The notes under the pieces: generated by a model
What the model saw: only the letters and a program-made list of their open reading frames with translations
Told to the model about the DNA's origin: nothing
Database searches by the model: none
Assembly (NCBI GenBank): GCA_030267565.1
Contig: BRXU01000018.1
Location: 2,418,001 to 2,482,000, forward strand
Direction: 5' to 3'
From: Pleodorina starrii
Lineage: Eukaryota > Chlorophyta > Chlorophyceae > Chlamydomonadales > Volvocaceae
DNA length: 64,000 nucleotides
Made by a program: the position numbers and the translations under genes
In this document: positions 49,101 through 61,900 of the stretch, piece by piece
Numbering within the stretch: the first letter of the stretch is position 1
Layout: the number at the start of each line of letters is the position of its first letter

Positions 49101-51332
49101 CGGGCATTGAGAGCCAGCACCAAGTCCCCCGGCAGGGAGCCCCGCAGACCCTCCAGACCGCGCAGGTCGGTGAGGGCGTCGAGGTTGTACAACAGCAGGT
49201 TGGAGACGGACTGGGGGGAGAGGGGGAGGGGAGGGGAGGGGGAGGGGGAAGACTTTGGCATATGGTCGGGAAGGTAGTGGGGAAGATAGTGGGGAAGCAG
49301 GTAAGGCAGCAAGGAGGCATGATCCGCATTCATGCCTCCGAGGTCTGGATGTGTGCGTGTGAGTTGTGGATGTGGGTGTGAGTCATAATAATAGGTGTAC
49401 CGGTAATGTCTCTGTGCATGTGTGATCGGGGCTGTGTCGTACCCGCATGTTGGCCAGGGGCTGCAGGCTGCTTATGCCGGCTGCGTCCAGTCCCGGGTGG
49501 CCGTACAGCATCAGTGTGCCGCCCACTGAGCCCAGGGAGCCCAGGGCCTGAGGTAGGGAGCGAGCCAGCGTGCCGTTGTCGTACAGGAGCAGGTTGCCGG
49601 CCAGGGAGGTCACCTGGGGGGGGGAGGCAGTGGGGGGGGAGGCAGTGCCGGGGAGGAGAGTGGAAGCGACTGTGGGGGGGGGAGGGTACTGAAAAAAGAT
49701 ACGGATGGGGGGTTAATGGCAAAGCACCGGACTACGGTGGAGGGGAGGGGAGGGGAGGGGAGGGGGATAGGAGCTGGGGGCAGGGGCGTCGAGGGAGTGG
49801 GGGTGGGGGGGGGAGGGGGGCGGCTGCATTGCAACCGCCACCAATGTGTCGTCCAACGCTCGTTGTGCAACCTTGAACAGCATCCCACCCCGCCCTGCTT
49901 CCGGCGGCAGCCAGGGCACCCTCCGCAGCGGCCATCAACAATCGGAGCCCTGCTGCTGCGCCTCATCGTCCCTGCTGCGCCCGGTGGCCTCCCGCGAAGA
50001 TCCGGCCACCTGCACCCCCTGGTCCCCGGCTGTCCCCCTGTTCCATACTCCCTAGCATCCCCCCGGCTGCACCGAACTGACCCCTCTACCGCCTTCCCAA
50101 CCCTTTCTCGCCCATGGCCGCCCCCCACCGAACCACCCACCACCTCTGCCCTCAGCCCCGGCATTCCCCTCCCCTCCCCTCAAGCCCCACGTCCCCTCCC
50201 GCTCCCTCCCAGCCGGCCCCCCCCCCCCCCCGCCCCCTCCCCCCCCCCCCCCACTCACCCCTGCCAAGGTGCACGTGGGTCGCTCCACATCCAACATCGC
50301 CACCTGGCCCGGACCCAGCGGCAGCAGATCCTTCTTATCCAGGGGGAGATCGTCGTACACCCGGCGAAGATCGGGGCGGCCGCCGCTGCCCGCCATTATA
50401 ATCAGGGTGGCCACACTGGCGCCTGGAGGCGGGGGAGGAGGAGAGGGAGGAGGGGAGAAAGGCAGGAGGTGGGGGAGGGGGCGGGGTGGGTGCGAGGCAG
50501 CGAGGGGCAGGGAGGCAGCCAGGGCGGGTGGGCGCTGGGAGGGCAGGCGGCGGGCCCAGCAGCCAACAGCGGCGTGTGATACAGCGGCACAGCGTTGTCG
50601 CCGTCAAAAGCAGTGGGGTTGCTTTCGTCGAGGCGATCCGGACGGGGCGGTAAGCCTCGGGTCGGTAGAAGGCGACGATGCAAAAGCCCCCTGCCCTGCC
50701 CCGCCTCGCCCTAAGCTACGCTGTGCTGTGCTGTGCTGTGCTGTGCGGTGCTGTGACGGGCGCACGCCGCAGATGAGCCCTCGCGGCATGGCCGCGGCGG
50801 GGTCGTGAGGGCCTGTGCGAACATGACCCGGGCGGCTGCTGACCGGCTGGCTGGCTGGCTGCAAGTATGTAGTGCTGTAGTCGCTCAGCTGACACACGCG
50901 CTGGTGACTTTCCTCCGTGCCGCCAAGTGCAGCGCGTGATCCAGCCGCGGAAGGACATCCGGCAGTAAAGGTGGCGGGGAGCAGTACAGGCGCAGGAGCA
51001 AGATCGAGAAGCAAGCGGGGGATTGTGCACGGGACCAGGTGCGGCAGGACGCGGGTGCGTTGCGATGTTTGCGATGGAACGGTGGTGGTAAAGGTACGAC
51101 CCTGGGTACGACACTCCCTGAAAGCAAACCGGTGCGGATACACGTCCTTACAAGGCGTCAGCTGCTGCGCCGCCTGGCCACTGCCACTGCCACTGCCGGC
51201 TCGGCCTGTGGCTGCTCCGCCGCTCGCCGCCTGGCCACTCGCCATACTCCAGGAGGTCACCGCCGCCAGCAGGGCAGCCACGGCCGGCAGCACAGCAGCG
51301 GCCCGGCCGCCGCGCAGCCGACATCCACACAT
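43134..51332 (-). CDS. secreted leucine-rich / receptor-L-like repeat protein (12 exons)
   Basis: Predicted exons: 51332-51152, 50422-50259, 49613-49443, 49210-49004, 48544-48150, 47731-47603, 46463-46313, 45663-45460, 44988-44829, 44378-44181, 43909-43745 and 43306-43134. All phases agree, giving 765 residues. ATG 51332 starts a clear signal peptide (RRGG-like basic start, AAAVLPAVAALLAAV, cut near SGQA). Exon 2 encodes a short domain with GSGGRPDLRRVYDDLPLDKK. Nine exons (3-5 and 7-12) each encode 49-69 residues of repeats of the type L-GL-SL-SVGG-L-I--NP-L-SL (for example LTSVGINLVVSSCAGLKDLT, and SISDNPNLKTLVGLVSLTDV). Such repeats resemble receptor-L/LRR beta-helices. Exon 5 ends in an Ala/Gly/Pro/Thr linker (AATGAAAGAAAGAAATGAAA). 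Exon 6 is a non-repeat acidic spacer (EDVTDWLEEFVPPLERFD). No C-terminal membrane segment or kinase is seen, so it is probably secreted, perhaps to the extracellular matrix. Splitting into two genes at exon 6 is possible, but the phases argue for one. Confidence 0.75.
45209..45262. repeat. 10-bp tandem repeat (CCGGCCCCTG)n
   Basis: About five copies of CCGGCCCCTG, the first with one substitution, in an intron between exons 8 and 9 of the leucine-rich-repeat gene. Confidence 0.8.
46911..46950. repeat. (CAGT)10 microsatellite
   Basis: Ten perfect CAGT units inside the large sixth intron of the leucine-rich-repeat gene. Confidence 0.9.
47207..47577. repeat. 8-bp minisatellite, about 46 copies
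   Basis: The unit CACCCAGC is repeated about 46 times almost without error; the only variant seen is one CACCTAGC near the right end (about 47553). It lies in the sixth intron of the leucine-rich-repeat gene. Because eight is not a multiple of three, every reading frame gives the same 8-residue pattern GWVAGWLG on the minus strand, which makes long but meaningless open frames. Confidence 0.95.
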
Positions 51333-52922
51333 GGCGCACAGCTCGCTCGCACAATGGGCCGCACCCGCCGATGACACCGGCCCGCGGACACAGACAGCCG
51401 CTAATCAATGCAATGCCGCCACTGGACTAGCAAAACAGAAATAACGGTAACGGTAACACTATTGGGAATGCGCCTAAATCCTTGCGCCGCGAAGCCCGCG
51501 GCCGGCGTGGTGTCGTGCAGCAGATCGCTACTCGAGTAGTCCCGTGGGTCGGTCAGCAGCGGTCCAGATAAGCGGCGACAAAGCTCTTAACACCGCGTGA
51601 CTGCATGCGCGGAAAGAACAGGAATGCTAGTGCGACAGGGGATATATCATATCACATTATTCGGCAACACCCAGCGCAGCGCACACTTATTGACTTTTGA
51701 CGGGTGGGTCGGTCCTCCTCGGCCTCGGACCGCGGACGGTTTTGACAGGTCCGGTACAGCCCCACCGGCCGGCTGCCGTCAGCCCCCACAACTCACACTC
51801 ACGACGGGTGGGCGCCGGGACTGGACTGGACTGGACTGGTGGCTGACTCGTCACCCCAACGAGGTATACGAGAGACAGGGCGGGTGGTGACTGGTGGGGG
51901 AAGATGAAGCGAAGAGCTGTCACCCAACGCCTCTCAGCCACTGCCCTACTCAGCCGCGTACCAGCCCACGCAGTGCGCCGTCCGGGAGCTCCCCCCCGCC
52001 AGCCGCCACCCATGCGGCGCATCAACAGCCGCAGCGGCGCCGCCATCCACCAACACCCGCTCTCGACGACACACACAATGACACACAGTGTCACACATAC
52101 ATGCATATCCGCGGAGCCGCTGCGGCGGCCACCATTCCAATGTCGGTGCGGGTTGCCCTTGATTGCCTGACCCACAAAAAAAACCGCAACAGAGGCTCCT
52201 ATCAGGCACAACAACAGCTGGGCGGTCGTGCGAGGTGCAGCCGCAGCGGTCGTTCTGCCTTGCGCCGCCACCCCCGGAGGATGCCGCCACAGGTGCCGCC
52301 GAGGGCGCCACACAATCCACCGATAGGGGGGGGGGGGTTGACCGCCCCCGCCCCGCACCTCACTTTGGGCAACTGCCCACCACGAACGCAACCCACCACA
52401 ACCCAACAACCCACACGCACACATGCTGCGTTACCCATCGGCATCCAGGGGGCCGCACACGCAGCGCCGGGTGGGTCCGCACACATCCGCGGATCTGGTG
52501 ACTGGCTGACTGACTGACTGACCGACTGATGCCCGCCTGGAAAGAATGAAAGGATGAAAGAAAGGAAAGAATGAAAGGATGGGGGCGGTCCGGATGGGGA
52601 CACCTCGGCTGCGCCAGGCGAAGGCGGAGGCGGAGGCGAGGCCTTCCATTCCCATCCATCCCCGCGCGCCGCACCGCACCGCATCCAAATCCACTCGCAG
52701 TACCAGACTACCAGTGCACAGGTCCTTAGTCCGAACAGGCGACGGATCGCTGTAACACTGCGCCAGCCACCCAGCATCCATCCAACCATCTCTCAAGCAT
52801 GCGGGGACCATCACGACGCAAACAGCGCTTTGGGTGACAACCACGCAGCCGCCCCAGCGCAGCTCCGTAACCGCCTGCCCCTCCCTCCCTCCATCCCCTC
52901 TCTCTCCGCTCTCTGTCCTCGC
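51333..52922. other. intergenic region between two minus-strand genes
   Basis: Holds the promoter of the leucine-rich-repeat gene (left part) and the 3'UTR of the HECT gene (right part). Small microsatellites (GGACT units near 51823-51840; GACT units near 52499-52530; AAAGAATGAAAGGATG-like units near 52540-52580) are present. No exon is seen. Confidence 0.4.
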
Positions 52923-55900
52923 TCAGCTGAGGTCGAATCCCGCTCCCGAGTTGATTGCGTAGATCAGCTTGTCCCTCATTGCCTGGTGTGTTCGGTAGGG
53001 CGGCAGCTTGAGCAGGTTCATGCAGGTGGAGGCGGTGGGCAGGCGCTGAGGGGCGGAGGGGTCTAACATGGCGCCACTCATCTGGAGGCACAGGGGGGGC
53101 TCAAGGAACCTGGGGGGGGGGGAGGAGGGGGAGGGGGGGGGTTGGGTGGGCCCAAGGGGGGGGTTAGCAAGCGTGAGGTGCGAAACTGACGTGGGGCGTG
53201 AAGAATGCACTGCGTCGCTGGATCTGGTTGAAGTTGGGGTTGGGCGGAGGGTTAAGTGGGCCAAGGGCGGGGTAGGGGAGGGGCCAGGAGGGGGGGCCAG
53301 GAGGGGGGGGCCAGGAGGCGGAGGAGGACGTGGTGGAACGCGGTGGCGGGGGAAGGGCGCGGGGGCCGTAACCACCAACCCCAAACCACCACCAACCACC
53401 AGCCAGTTGTCGGTTCAGTCAGCGCCCACCGGAAGGGACTGGTAAAAGCGGACACGGGTGCACCACCAGGGTGGGAGCTAGCACCACCGGAAACGTACTG
53501 GGCACGCCGGGCGGGGGCCGGGCCGCAACCGGGCCCCAGACCCGATATAACCGCAGCCCCCCCCCCTGGAGTCCCGCTCCCCCGGAGCTGGGCCCGGACT
53601 GCGCACACAGCCGCCCCCTCCCCCTCCCCCTCCGCCCCCTCTCTCCCCTCCCCCCCCCCCTCACTTGAATCCCAGCAGCGGCGCCCTGCTGCACGATGTC
53701 ACGAACTTGAGCAGCTTGGCCTGCTCCTCGGGGCTGAAGGAGGACAACACCTCCCAGAACACCAGGATGACAGGGTGATCTGAGAGGGGGGGGGGGGTAG
53801 CGGGGGGGGGGGCCGGGGAGACAGGGGGGGGGGCAGGGGGGGGCGGGGGCAGGGGGGGGCAGGGGATGACTGCGCGTGTCGGTCGGTCGGACGCGCGTGC
53901 GTGCGGCGGTGCGTGTGGTTCTTGGCGGTAGTGCCAGTGCAGTGCAGTGCAGCGCAGGGGGGGGAGAGGGGGTTACGAGTGAACTCCGTCAGTGGATCTG
54001 GTAGGGGGCAGCCACCAGGGGGAGGGAGGGGGGCTGTGGAGGCTCACTGGCGCCCCTCCTCCCACCCCACGAGGCGGCGGAGGGAGCCGGGCAGCGACAG
54101 CGGGTCGTGCAGGGGCTGTCCTGGTCAGGGGGGTGGGGTGGGGCAAGGGCGGGCTGCGGGTCGTACCTCCCGCTCGTACGCCGCGTCAGTGGCACCGGTA
54201 GGGGGGCTGACCCACCCGCCCTACCTGACACACCATACGTCATACGTCATACGGTACCCACAAACCCTCGGCAAGTCACATACACATACACACGCACACA
54301 TACACACGAGAACTCCCAGCTAAGGATGAGGCTGCGGCTGAGAGGATTCCCTCTGCGCCAACGGCCCCGGCCGCCCCGCGATCGACCGACCAACCCATCG
54401 ACCGACTGACCGCCGAGACAGCGCCGACCGGTCCTGGAATCCACCACTCTTAAGACCAGGCCAACGTTACAGGGCAGGCAGGCAGGCATGCGCCACCATC
54501 CCTCCAGCCCTCATCCCCGTCTGTTCCGACATTGGCGCCCCCCCCCAGGCGGATGCCACCCTCAACACTGCACCTGCTGCCCACCTGACTGACCCATCAG
54601 CCCCCCACCCCCCCGAGAGCTCTCCACAACGGGACCAGTCTCCGACCCAAAAGCCCGTCACCCCCCGTTCCTTACACTTCCCCCCTTCCTCCCCGCTACC
54701 CTCTCCCCTCCTCTCTTCCCCGCCCTCCCCCCCCGCCCTGCCCTCCCCCCGCCCTCCCCCCCGCCCCCCCCCGTCCTCACCCTCGTGGTATCCCCCCGCG
54801 TACACCACGTGCTGCCTCATGTCCTCCAGGTCCAGCCCCCCCCGCTCGCTGTCCGCCCCGCTGATCAGCGTCTGCAGCTCCTCCCCACTGAACATGGACA
54901 CCCAGGAGCGGGGGATGAGCTCGTAGAAGCCGGACAGGAAGGCGGACACGGCGGGGCGGGGGGAGAGGTTGAGCCTGAGGGCGGAGGCGGAGGGGCGGAG
55001 GGCGGAGGCGGAGGCGGAGGGGCGGGTCAAGGGAGCTGATCAGGGAAGACGAAGGAGGGGGGGAGAAGTGGGCTTTTTGGCGAATCGGGGGCCGTGTGGT
55101 TGCTGGGCGGCTTAGGGACAGCGAGAGAAAAGTCTCTGTAGTCTGTACCGATCGCGTGGATGGATCGCCCCTTCGTTGCCCTCCACCACCGCCGGCGCTG
55201 TCATGTCCTTCTTCAACGGTGTCTTGGAGCGGCCCCGGTCCCCATGTCCAGCGCTCATACCCAGCGCCCCCAGCCCCAGCGCCCCCAGCCCCAGCGCCCC
55301 AACCGCGCTTCCCCGGACCGCCTCGCCCGGTGGCCCGCTCCCTCCCGGCCTTCGACCTTCGCAGCCCCTCCGAAGTCAGATGCCAGCATGGCGCCGCCAC
55401 CTCGCCTCGCCTCGCCCCCGGGCAGGCACCATCGCCCACCTCCCTCGCGCACGTGATGTGATGTGATGCTGAGACCCAGCTGCCCTCGTGCGCCGCCGCT
55501 GCGCCAATCCACCGCCCATCTCCCACCCACCTCTCCTCCCTCTTGGCTCATTTCCCGCTCCCCGCCCCGCCCCCTCCCCTCCCGTCCCCCTCCCCCCCTG
55601 CTCACTTGTAGTGCGCCACCCGGTGTATGTACTCGTTGACATTGTCCGCAGTGACCGAGATGTGGCGGCCCCCCGGCTTGAGCTCCACCTCCGCACCCGG
55701 GTCACCCACAGCCGCAGCCGCGTCGTCAGCCACCTGCAATGCGGGCCAAATACAAAGGTGTCGTAACTAACACACCCATCCCGATTACGATGTGCTGCCT
55801 TCGAATGTGCTTCATGACGAAACTAAGAGGCTGAGCCAGTGCGGCGTGTGTGTGTGTGGGTGGGCGGGTGTCCAAGCTGTGGGAGCTGTGGGTGGGGGTT

Positions 55901-58900
55901 GCCGCTGCTGGCACCGATGAGGCGACTGGGGGGTGGGGGCTGGGGGCTGGGGTGCGCCCGCACTCGCACTCACTCGCCGCGGGGGGTTGGGGGGTTGGAG
56001 CCTTGGAGGCGCACGCGACAACGTAACAGGGTGCAGGCGGGAACGGGGCCTGGGGCGGCTCCAGGGGCGCACAGGCCGGCAGCAGGCAGGCCCCGGGCCC
56101 CTCCCCCCGGCAGCTGTGCGCCTGCCGCAGTCTCTCTGATGGGCGCTGGAGGGGCGGGGGGGGGGCGGGGGGGGCTGCTGAGGGGGTCCTTGCCACCTCA
56201 CCGCACCGCACCGCCCCGGGTAAGTGCGTGGACCGCGTGGAGAGGGCCGGCCGCTGCAACATACGGTAGGGCCCGGTGAGTGCGACTGGCCGGACAGGGC
56301 CGGGCGGACGGCCAACGGATCCGGCTGCTGACCGGGTGCCATGGTGAGGTGATGGTGAGGCGAGGAGGCGGTGAGGAGGCGGTTCGGGAGGGCCGCCAGC
56401 ACCCAACCCCCAAATCCCTCCCAACGCGCAGCGGCGCCGGCACCAACCACCACCGCAGCCACCCACCGGGGACCCGCCTCCCCCTTCCAGCCCTCAGCCC
56501 CTCCCGGTTCCGAGCTCAGCTGGTCCTACCACGAATGTGAGGCCCAGATCCATGGCCGCCGCAGCCGCTGCCGCTGCCGCCTCCCCGCCCTGCTGGCTGC
56601 TGCCCTCCGGTGCGGCCGGGCTGCTGCTGGCGGCTGCCGCCCCCGCCGCGAAGTGCTCCCTCAGTTTGAGCAGGTTGCAGTAGAGCTCTGGGTCCAGGGT
56701 GGGCAAGTCGTTGAGGTCGCAGTGCGCACCGCGGAACTTCTTAAGGAAGAAACCTGGGGGGGGAGGGGGAGGGAGGGGGAGGGGGGAGGCAGGGAGGTTG
56801 GGCGGAAAGGCTAGGAGGGTTGGTTGTGGTGCGACCTGCTTCGTCCCCTTGCGGTGCGAGGTCACTGCACTCCCCACCCTGCTTCTGCTCGCCCCCATCG
56901 CCCTCCGTGTGTTGGTCTGTCTCCACAGGAAGGAAGGAAGGCAGGTAGGTAAGGAGGGAGGGAGGGAGGGAGGGAAGCACTCAGAGCCTCCGTGCTCTCG
57001 TTGCGTGTCATCATCATGTCTTGCCATGAGGTCCCCCACAGCCGGCCCCGCCCATCAATGCTTCTTGCCCTGGCATAAATCCGCCCCGCGGCCCCCGCCC
57101 CCCCCTCGCGCCCGCCCCACCCGCCCCTACCCGCCAGCGGCAGCTCCAGCAGTATGTTTTCGTACATTGCCTTCCCCAGCATGCGACCCAGGAAAGCCAG
57201 AAGCCGGGCCGCATCCTCCACCAGCCGCATGGCACCCGGGTTGGGGAACAGCTGCTGGGCGGTGTTGGCGGCGAACAGGCCGTACTCGGCCGACAGACCG
57301 GCGCGCATCAGCTCCTCCATAAAGTCCTTGAACAAACCGCCACCGTCCTGAGGGGGAGGGAGGGAGGTGAGGGAGGGAGGTGAGGGGTTGGGGAGTGGGG
57401 AGAAGAGGGAGAAATGCGAGGGCCGAGGAACAGGGCGCGCGGGCGGTGAGGAGGCGTATGAGGATATAGGCGGCGTACATTCGGGGTGCGGTGCGGTGGC
57501 AGCGGCAGCGGCAGCGGTGAGGGAGAGCGGTGAGGGAGAGCGATGAGGGAGAGCGGTGAGGGAGAGCGGTGAGGGAGAGCGGTGAGGGAGAGCGGTGAGG
57601 GAGAGCGGTGAGGGAGAGCGGTGAGGGAGAGCGGTGAGGGAGAGCAGTGAGGGAGAGCGGTGAGGGAGAGCGGTGAGGGAGAGCGGTGAGGGAGAGCGGG
57701 GGGGGGGGATGTTCCACCGGGGGAGTGCGGAAGGGGAGGCTGCGTACGCGACTCCCAGAGGACATTGCCCCGAGGGCTGTACAACGTAGGGCCGCCGAGG
57801 CGGCAGCGCTAGTGGGCGGGTAGTTGGAGGGACGGTGGTGGAGGGCGGTGCAACTTGGCACTGATGTCTGTTGTGAACCGCGACGAGGCGGCACCTGCAC
57901 CTGCATGCGGCCGGGGAACTGGCGGCTAGTGGGCTCGCCCGGCCCTCGCACCTCCTGGCACCGCCCACTGCCCACCGCCGGCCTCAAAGCAGCCAACCGA
58001 TGATGAGCCCAGCCGCCCTCAAATGCGCGCCCGTCCTGGGCAACGTGCCGGGCGGCTGCGTGGTTGCCCACACTGTTGCCACACGCACGGCACACCCCTC
58101 CTGCCCCCGCCTCCCCCCCTCCGCCCCCCTCCCCATACGCCCTCGCCCGCTCGCTCCACATGGCCGTTGGCCCCCACTCACCACCCCCGCCTCCGGCGCC
58201 CCGTGTGCGTCGATGAACATTATGCGCACTCGGCCCCTCAGTCGCTCCCCCAGCGAGTTGAGGTTGTCGAAGCCGTCGAACAGCAGCCGGTCGCGACGTA
58301 TCTGTACGAAGCGGTTGCCGTCCAGCGCCCCCATCTCCAGGAAGCGGTTCTCCTCCTGAGACAGGTAGTCCTGGGCAGTAGGAGCAGGGGGGAGGGGAGG
58401 GGGGGGTAGGAGCAGGTCATGGGGGCAAGGCAGGGATACGGTAACACCAGCAGCCGGCGAAGGCAATGGTGGTGGATCAGGCAGTTGGAAAATTCGACAT
58501 CACAAACATAGACATACACACACACGCCCGCACCCGCAACGCCGCATGCCCGCAAAGGCGGACATAAGGCCCCCATCCGGGGCTCGGCCCCTCCCTAACC
58601 GGCCCCGGCTCGACGGCGGGCCACACCACGTGACCTGCCTCCCCGAGGGCCTCCCGCGGGGGTGGGGCGGCAGTACCGGGTGCAGCAAGAGGAGGAGAGC
58701 GGCTGCGAAATGCGGAGATCGCTTCGCCCCCTGCCCCCCTGCCCCGCCCACCCAAACGTGCTTGCATCCCTCCCCTGGAGTGCATCGCCCGGCCTGGGGG
58801 CCCTGGACGGCAGCCGTCAAGGCGCCAGGTTGCACGCGCGTGTGTGTGTGTGTGTGTGTGTGTGGCGCCCCTTGCAGCTACCCAGTCACTTCCCCTGCCG

Positions 58901-61900
58901 TATGTCAGCCGCGTGAGTCGGACAAGGTGCATGAGTCGGTGCATATTGGGCGCTATCACCCACACACCGCCACCAGCGGCAGCACCAGCGGCAGCACCAG
59001 CCCGCTTGCTCCAATGCCCTCAGCGTAAGTTCACGGCAGTGGTGCTCTCCGCCCTTCGCCATGTCCAGTGCCCCGGTCTCGTCTCCGCCCGCTTCCAGCT
59101 CTCCTATCAGTAAACCCCCTTCCCGGTTGGTAGATCTCCCCCCTGCTGCGTTCACCCAGCCACCCAGCCACCCACCCAGCCCCCCCTGCCCCCACCTGCC
59201 GCTCCTTGGCCACCATTTGTTGGAACAGTCTCGCCCGGTCCGCAAAGGGCACCAGGTAGGGAGCGTGGCGGAGGACCTGAGGGGGAGCCGGATGAGGTGG
59301 AGGGGGAGGAGGGGCAGGGTGGAGGAGGGGGAGAGGAGGAGGGGGAGGGGACAGCGGCAGTGGCAGTGGAGAGGGGGCGGATGAGCGCAGACTTGCATTA
59401 GGGAAACGCCGCAGCAGTACGGCAGCTACCGTATTCCGGATTTTGCGTCGCGGTCCACGGTAAGGCGATGCAACTGCTGCCGCAGCCGCGCCCCAGCAGC
59501 GGGCGCCAACCGGCCCACCCTAATGCGCTGCGATCTGTGCGCCTCCCTCCCCTCCCTCCCTCCCGGGTTCTCATCAGCGGAGCAACCCCAACCCCAACCC
59601 CCGAGAGAAGTGGCGGCCCCCAGCCAAGCCCTCCGGGATATCGGTGCAGCGGATAGGGCCCACCACCGGCTGGGTGTACCGAGCGGGCCGGCCCGGACTG
59701 GCAGGATGGCAGGCAGGCAGGCGGGTGCACACCGCACTGCCGAGGGCTGCATACTGAGCGCAAGGCAGCAATGTAGCAAGGCACATCGATCTCAACAGCC
59801 CATATTTGCACAGCGCCGCAGATCGGTTCGCAGAGCTGCCATACCCCCACCCCTCCCTTGACAGGGCCCCTGAGCCCTCTTCCTCCGCACAACCCCCCCC
59901 CGCCTCCCTCACCTGCCACACTCTCGAGCTGCCGTCCTCCCTGCCCGCATGGCTCCGACTGGAGTTGGCCTCCGTGAAGAACCTGAGGGGGGGGAGGGGA
60001 GGGGGGGGTCCGAGGAGGGTGAGGGCACATCGAACGACGACCCCGACCCGGTCAGCACACGGCCGAGCCGAGCTGGGGCACGCCGGAGCAAGACCGACAG
60101 ACAGGTACAACTGACGAGTGCTGCTTGCTCGTCCGTGTAAGGAGCATCCCACCCCACCTAGCGTCTCGCTCCGGGTTGTATCTGAGTCAGGGAGTACCCT
60201 CCCGTACATCGTGTGTCCTGGTGCCAAGCCCCGCCACCCCAACTACGGCACATTAGAGTTCCTTGTCCAAAGCATTCATACTCGCACCGAGAGCTTCCCA
60301 GCAGCACATCACCGATTTGTGTTACAGACGAATCGGTGCAAGCAGTCACGCAAAGCAGCCGCCTGCTTGCGATGGGGATCGCGGATGGATCACGGCAGTG
60401 ACCCGTGGGTCGCGCGTGTGACTCCCTACACACGCAGCAGCAGCCCGCCCTCTCCATATTTTATCATTAAACGAGTGCGAGGCCCCCCTGTCCCCGCCCC
60501 TCCCCTCCCCTCCCGCTGCTCACCAGTCAGGTGCCAGTGCGGTGGCGTGGAAGGCCTCCGTGGGGCAAAAGGCGCGACGGCAGTTGCGCTCGTAAAGAAT
60601 GCCGTACAATAGCCCGCCCGTACGCGCCAGTACGGCGTACAGCGCGTCACCGGCTGCCGTGCGATCCGTCTGTCCGTCCGACCACAGCACCTGCCACAGC
60701 GCGTCGCGAAGCATGGCCAGGAATCCTGGGGGGGAGAGGGACGGTGGGAAGGCGACGGAGGGGTGTCAAGATGACATGCGTCCCCATGCGGCCGGACTCA
60801 TGTGCCCCCGCGAACACTTCACTCATGCACGGCATTGGAAGGTAAGGGGAGGGGGAGCGAGGGGAGGGCTGGCAGTCCCGCCAAGTGGGGTCCGCGCGAT
60901 AGGCCAACTGAGGCTTGCCGAGGGGACGGGGCTTGCGGCACCAGTCGGCAACGAGATCTGGGATTACGTGATGTGCCGCTACATGGGGGGTGGGGGAGAG
61001 GGCTGCGCAGCACCGCCTTTGGTGCGAAGGGCTGTATGAGGGGCTGGCGGGGAGCGACGTCCCGGGGTGCACGGGGTATGTGAGCAAGGACCAGCCAGCG
61101 GCCTCCGCGTGTGAGCCTCTCTGCGAATTGTTCAGCAACGCACCCCAGGAGTTCGGCACTTCTGCGTCCTGCGTCCGTCCGTCGGCGGCAGGCAGGCAGG
61201 TGCGAGCCCCTCCTCCCCGACGTTGCACACAAGTTCACATACCCCTAGAGCCGTGGCCAGCCACCCTGCCCCTGTCCCTGCCCCCGGGTTCACGGGTCGC
61301 TGGCTTCCTGCCCACCGGGGCCCCCACGGATTGCTGGTCAGGGAGCTGCAGGCAACTGCCCGCCGTGACTAGCTTCCCTTGCAATCCCAGCCCCGCCCGC
61401 CTAGACAGCCGGACAGCCATCGACCCGCCCGCCCGCAGCCGCCCCCCTAGACAGCCGCGATTGCCGCCCCCGCGCTATACCCGGCCCCCGCCCGATCCCC
61501 CTACTACCCTACCCAACGCACCCGCCTCTGGCGCCGCCGTGTCGTACAGCTGCACCAGCGGCAGCGGCCTCTGCGCGCCCCCGTAGAACTCCTCCAGCGT
61601 CGAGGTGGCCACCTGGACCGAGAAGGCGGAGCAGGTCACCGCCAGCGGCAGCAGCCACCCCACGTCCTCAGACAGACGAGGACGCCACCAGCTCCCCCCG
61701 CCGCCGCCGCCGCCACTGCCGCCTCCCGCAAGCCCACCCCCGCCCTCGCCGCCGCCGCCGCCCCCATCAATCAACATGCAGGCGCTGCCCGACCGCGACT
61801 GCGCACCACCACCGCCCCATGCGCTTCCGTTGGCTGCTGGTCCCACCCCCACCCCCACCCCCGCCACCGCCCCCGCCGGCAGCTCCACCTCCATAGGTAC

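Noticed and set aside
43134..51332. Two separate leucine-rich-repeat genes instead of one
   Set aside because: The exon at 48544-48150 ends in phase 2 at a GTGAGC donor and joins in frame to 47731-47603, which in turn joins in frame to 46463. No stop, poly(A) signal or second signal peptide is seen at the join. Not fully excluded without cDNA.
56862..58161. Minus-strand open frames with [11 protein letters not shown] repeats
   Set aside because: They arise from the 13-bp intronic minisatellite; the HECT frame skips this region by clear GT-AG splicing.
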